Shown piece after piece: positions 60,980 to 64,000 of a DNA stretch of 64,000 nt. This stretch comes from Pseudomonas sp. PB106. Lineage in GTDB: Bacteria; Pseudomonadota; Gammaproteobacteria; Pseudomonadales; Pseudomonadaceae. A program made the position numbers and the translations under genes. The stretch's first letter is position 1; each line of letters starts with the position of its first letter. The notes beneath the pieces are model-generated. The model did not search any database. It saw only the letters and a program-made list of their open reading frames with translations, and was not told the DNA's origin. Location: contig NZ_RWIM01000124.1 of the NCBI RefSeq assembly GCF_009764645.1, positions 1 to 64,000 of the forward strand, read 5' to 3'.

Positions 60980-61885
60980 GTGAACCTCAAACAACTCGAG
61001 GCTTTCAAAGCCATCATGGCCACCGGTTCGACCATCGGCGCGGCCACTCGCATGGGGCTTTCGCAATCGGCGGTGAGTCGCTTGCTGACACAATTCGAAC
61101 AGACCCTGGGCTTCGCTTTGTTCCTGCGCAAGAAGGGGCGTTTGATGGCCACACCGGAAGCCGAAGAGCTGCTCGCCGAGGTCTCAGGATTAGTGGATGG
61201 CCTGCAGCGCATTCAACGCATGGCCGATGAATTGCGCATCGGTCGCTCGCACAAGAGTCTGCTCAAGGTCGCCGTTCCAACCAGCATGACCCAAGAGCTG
61301 CTGCCGAAAATCGTTGCCGAATTTCTCAAGAGTCACGATGACATCGTGGTCGAGTTGCTCACCGGCTCCTACGACACCATTGAGCGCGCCGTGCTCGACC
61401 GTTCTGCCGATCTTGGTTTTGTCCGCCTGCCCACCGAACTGCCGGACTTCGACATCGAGCCGCTGCTGGAAACCGAAGGGGTTTGCGTGATGCCCGCCGA
61501 TCATCCGCTAACGCGCTACCCGGTGATCGACGTGCAACATCTGCGCAATGTGCCGCTGGTGTTGCTGGGCCGGCAACGCGCCTTGCGTGCGGAGCTCAAT
61601 CAGGTGTTTCGCGCGGTCAACCTGACGCCGCAAGTGCGTATCGAAGTGCACTCGGTCGGCGCCGCATGCAGCTTCGTCGCGGAAGGTTTGGGGGTGTCGA
61701 TCGTCAACGGACTGCTCGCCAGTCACTTCGCCCATTTGCCCATCGTGACGCGCCCCTTCCAGCCAACATTGCGCTATGAATTCGGTTTGGCATTCCGCCG
61801 CGACGAGCAGCGTTCGCCCCTCGTCAGCGCATTCGCCAGCCACCTAAAACAACGTCTGGGCGAATCGATCAATCCCGTGCAATAA
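60980..61885 (+). CDS. LysR-type transcriptional regulator
   Basis: 301 residues with an N-terminal winged helix (LKQLEAFKAIMATGSTIGAA, LSQSAVSRLLTQFEQTLGFA) and a periplasmic-binding-like effector domain (LLKVAVPTSMTQELLPKIVA, SVGAACSFVAEGLGVSIVNG). It starts with GTG at 60980. It lies divergent from the OprD porin and upstream of the YfcC permease and CocE hydrolase, the probable targets. Confidence 0.92.
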   Translation: MNLKQLEAFKAIMATGSTIGAATRMGLSQSAVSRLLTQFEQTLGFALFLRKKGRLMATPEAEELLAEVSGLVDGLQRIQRMADELRIGRSHKSLLKVAVPTSMTQELLPKIVAEFLKSHDDIVVELLTGSYDTIERAVLDRSADLGFVRLPTELPDFDIEPLLETEGVCVMPADHPLTRYPVIDVQHLRNVPLVLLGRQRALRAELNQVFRAVNLTPQVRIEVHSVGAACSFVAEGLGVSIVNGLLASHFAHLPIVTRPFQPTLRYEFGLAFRRDEQRSPLVSAFASHLKQRLGESINPVQ

Positions 61886-62017
61886 GCTCGCTCAGAGCAG
61901 AAAACGCATAGCCTGACCCGCTCCTCGCATAACGTTGTCGCCCCTTGGCGTTTGCCCTAGTGTCTGCCCCATCGAAGTGTCGACACCCAAAACAAAAACG
62001 CCAAAGGGCTCACCGCC

Positions 62018-63460
62018 ATGTCCCAGATCAGCCTCACCCAACCGGATGCTGCCGACAGTCAGTCGCAGCCGGACAAGCAGACTCCACGTAAAACCATCAA
62101 CCCGGCGATCATCCTGTTGAGCATCGTTTTGCTCGCGGTCGGCTTCACCTATGCGGTCAACTCCGGCACTTTCGAGCGCCAGAACGGGCTGGTGGTGCCG
62201 GGCTCCTATCAAGTCCTGGAAAAGAGCCATTCCCTCAGCCATCTGTTCGCTGTCGAGCCGCGCGTGGCCAAGGACCCGGTCGCCCGACCGGTGTCACTGA
62301 TCGAAGGCTTCATGGCGATTCCGCAAGGCATCGAAAAGCGTGCCGGGCTGATTTTCATGGTGCTGTTCATCGGCGGCATGTTTGGCGTGCTGAACAAGGC
62401 CGGAGTGATCGACGCAGGGCTCGAACGCTTGCTCGGCATGACCCGCGGCAACATCTATGTACTGGTGCCGATGCTGATGCTGGTGTTCTCGGCCGGCAGT
62501 ACGTTTATGGGGTTGGCCAAGGAATTCATTCTGATCGTGCCGCTGATGGTGGCGATGGCCAATCGGCTGGGGTTGTCGAACCTGATCGGCCTGGCCATCG
62601 TGTGTATCTCGGTGAAGATCGGCTATCTGGCGTCGATCACCAATCCGGTCGCGCTGTCGGTAGCGCAACCGATGGTCGGCCTGCCGATTTTCAGCGGGAT
62701 GAGCATGCGCATCGCGGCTTATGCGCTGTTCCTCAGTGTCGGGATCGTGTTTGTGTTGTGGAGCATTCGTCGCCACGGCTACGACCACAGCGCCGTCATC
62801 ACCTTCGAACACAAACCGCTGCCGCTGCGCCATTTGCTCAACCTGTTGGTGCTGGCTTTTGGCGTCGGTTTCATGGTGTTTGCCTCGCATCGCTGGGGCT
62901 GGAAATACCATGAGCTGTCGGCGTTCTATCTGCTCCTGAGCGTAGTCTTCGCGGCGATCCACGGCATGGGCGCGAGCACCGCCGCCAGCGCTTTTGTCGA
63001 CGGGATGAAAAAGGTTCTGATCGCCGGCGTGCTGATCGGGCTGGCGACGGCGGTGGAAATCATCCTCAGCACCGGCCAGGTGCTCGACACCATCGTCAAC
63101 GGCTTGGCCAGCGTGGTCAGCGACCACGGCCCGGTCGTTTCGGCCTACGCGATGTTCTTCTCGCAACTGGGTCTGGACGTATTGATTCCATCCACCTCCG
63201 GTCAGGCCGCCGTGACCATGCCGATCTTCGGCCCGCTCGGCCAGCTCTCCGGTGTCAGTCCGCAAACCACGGTGTACGCGTTTTTGCTGGGCAACGGTTT
63301 GACCAACATGATCACGCCAACTTCCAGCGGTTTGCTGGTGCTGCTCGCCACCGCACAAGTGGGCTGGGGCCAATGGGCGCGCTACATCCTGCCGCTGTTC
63401 CTGATCTATGCGGTGCTGGCGATGGTGCTGCTGGCGGTGGCCGTGTCTACCGGTTATTGA
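62018..63460 (+). CDS. YfcC family integral membrane transporter
   Basis: 480 residues with a hydrophilic 30-residue N-terminus and 11-13 membrane helices (INPAIILLSIVLLAVGFTYA; GLIFMVLFIGGMFGVLNKAG; GLSNLIGLAIVCISVKIGYL). Conserved polar loops include GSTFMGLAKEFILIVPLMVA, FFSQLGLDVLIPSTSGQAAV and GNGLTNMITPTSSGLLVLLA, typical of the YfcC/DcuC-like group. Substrate unknown; organic acids or peptides are usual guesses. It is followed 55 bases later by the CocE-type hydrolase, suggesting import then hydrolysis. Confidence 0.85.
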   Translation: MSQISLTQPDAADSQSQPDKQTPRKTINPAIILLSIVLLAVGFTYAVNSGTFERQNGLVVPGSYQVLEKSHSLSHLFAVEPRVAKDPVARPVSLIEGFMAIPQGIEKRAGLIFMVLFIGGMFGVLNKAGVIDAGLERLLGMTRGNIYVLVPMLMLVFSAGSTFMGLAKEFILIVPLMVAMANRLGLSNLIGLAIVCISVKIGYLASITNPVALSVAQPMVGLPIFSGMSMRIAAYALFLSVGIVFVLWSIRRHGYDHSAVITFEHKPLPLRHLLNLLVLAFGVGFMVFASHRWGWKYHELSAFYLLLSVVFAAIHGMGASTAASAFVDGMKKVLIAGVLIGLATAVEIILSTGQVLDTIVNGLASVVSDHGPVVSAYAMFFSQLGLDVLIPSTSGQAAVTMPIFGPLGQLSGVSPQTTVYAFLLGNGLTNMITPTSSGLLVLLATAQVGWGQWARYILPLFLIYAVLAMVLLAVAVSTGY

Positions 63461-63515
63461 GTGTCCGGGCGCCTGAAGCCAACGCGACAGGCGCCGGTTT
63501 CTACAAGGTTCTGAT

Positions 63516-64000
63516 ATGAATTCCCTCTGCGAACAGGTTGGCCCGGCGATGCAGTTGTTGCCCGATCAAATGATTACGCTGCGCGATGGCATCCGCCTTG
63601 CCACCGATATTTACCTGCCGACCGACAGTACAGGCCCCTGGCCGGTGGTGATCGAACGCACGCCTTACGACAAGCGCAAACCGTCGCGCTCGGAGAAGCA
63701 ACTCGACGGTCTGCACATTTCCCGTGAAGCCATGGCCGCGCGTTTTACCGCGCGCGGTTTTGTTGCGGTGTTTCAGGACTGCCGCGGGCGCTATGCCTCC
63801 GAGGGTGTGTTCACCAAATACACCTCGGAAGGCGAAGACGGTTTCGACACCCTCGCCTGGATCGTCGAGCAACCCTGGTGCAACGGTCGGATCGGCAGCA
63901 TGGGTTTGTCTTACGCGGCGCACACGCAATTGGCGATGGCCTGTCTGCATCCGCCGGGGTTAAGCAGCATGGTTCTCGACTCCGGTGGTTTTTCGAATGC
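63516..64000 (+). CDS. CocE/NonD family hydrolase (partial, runs off the window)
   Basis: The first 161 residues are visible, from the ATG at 63516 (MNSLCEQVGPAMQLLP), and the frame is open to the window end. It has the X-Pro dipeptidyl-peptidase (S15)-type alpha/beta hydrolase start: ITLRDGIRLATDIYLPTD, VIERTPYDKRKPSRSEK, RGFVAVFQDCRGRYASEG and the nucleophile elbow RIGSMGLSYAAHTQLAMA with Ser in GLSY. Esterase, amidase or acyl-peptidase activity is possible. The AAGG before the ATG is weak. It is paired with the YfcC transporter. Confidence 0.85.
   Translation, partial: MNSLCEQVGPAMQLLPDQMITLRDGIRLATDIYLPTDSTGPWPVVIERTPYDKRKPSRSEKQLDGLHISREAMAARFTARGFVAVFQDCRGRYASEGVFTKYTSEGEDGFDTLAWIVEQPWCNGRIGSMGLSYAAHTQLAMACLHPPGLSSMVLDSGGFSN

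Noticed and set aside
62294-63373. 359-codon minus-strand frame opposite the YfcC gene
   Set aside because: His/Gln/Asp-rich shadow of a membrane-protein gene.

Overview
The window reads as chromosomal DNA of a Pseudomonas, most likely of the P. fluorescens group. Reasons: the block nadC-DUF1631-ampD-ampE-chemoreceptor and the long block pnp-rpsO-truB-rbfA-infB-nusA-rimP-tRNAs-secG-tpiA-glmM-folP-ftsH-rlmE-yhbY-DUF4149-greA-carB-carA-dapB-dnaJ-dnaK-grpE-recN-fur-bamE-rnfH-ratA-smpB-lldR-lldP follow, from memory, the P. aeruginosa PAO1 gene order. The GC-rich codon use, the large inverted repeats with a core close to tgtaggagctgccgcaggct, and the tmRNA tag fit too.

Layout. 1-7.5 kb: chemoreceptor, AmpE/AmpD (peptidoglycan recycling), a DUF1631 protein, nadC and a DUF6388 protein. 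7.7-8.3 kb: a secreted repetitive coiled-coil protein and tRNA-Thr. 8.4-37.1 kb: a dense, almost entirely minus-strand housekeeping region for RNA decay and translation (pnp, rpsO, truB, rbfA, infB, nusA, rimP, tRNA-fMet, tRNA-Leu), protein export, cell-wall and folate precursors, membrane proteolysis, rRNA methylation, carbamoyl phosphate and lysine synthesis, and heat-shock chaperones with recognisable sigma32 promoters. recN (plus strand) has a LexA-like box, and fur follows. 37.2-40.6 kb: bamE, rnfH, ratA, a neurotransmitter:sodium symporter family transporter and smpB. 40.6-49.3 kb: a lactate utilisation locus (lldR / lldP-lldE-lldF-lldG-dld-II) with a perfect palindromic operator. Here the three-subunit LutABC-type L-lactate oxidation system stands where PAO1 has lldD.

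From 49.4 kb on the content is more variable. It has a small secreted protein, tmRNA (the SmpB partner), and then seven consecutive minus-strand genes: an osmoprotectant-type ABC transporter, a GlxA/AraC-type regulator, an alpha/beta-hydrolase-fold protein whose nucleophile position is alanine, and a TIM-barrel amidohydrolase. I read these as a candidate uptake-plus-hydrolysis system for a quaternary-ammonium-like compound. After an isolated terminator (possible small RNA) come a GNAT acetyltransferase, an ArnT-like membrane glycosyltransferase, an OprD porin, a LysR regulator, a YfcC-family permease and the start of a CocE/NonD hydrolase cut by the window end.

No insertion sequence, prophage, CRISPR array, toxin island or frameshifted gene was seen. 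The least conventional parts are the 50.4-57.4 kb cluster, the carA leader, the coiled-coil protein at 7.8 kb and several intercistronic hairpins.
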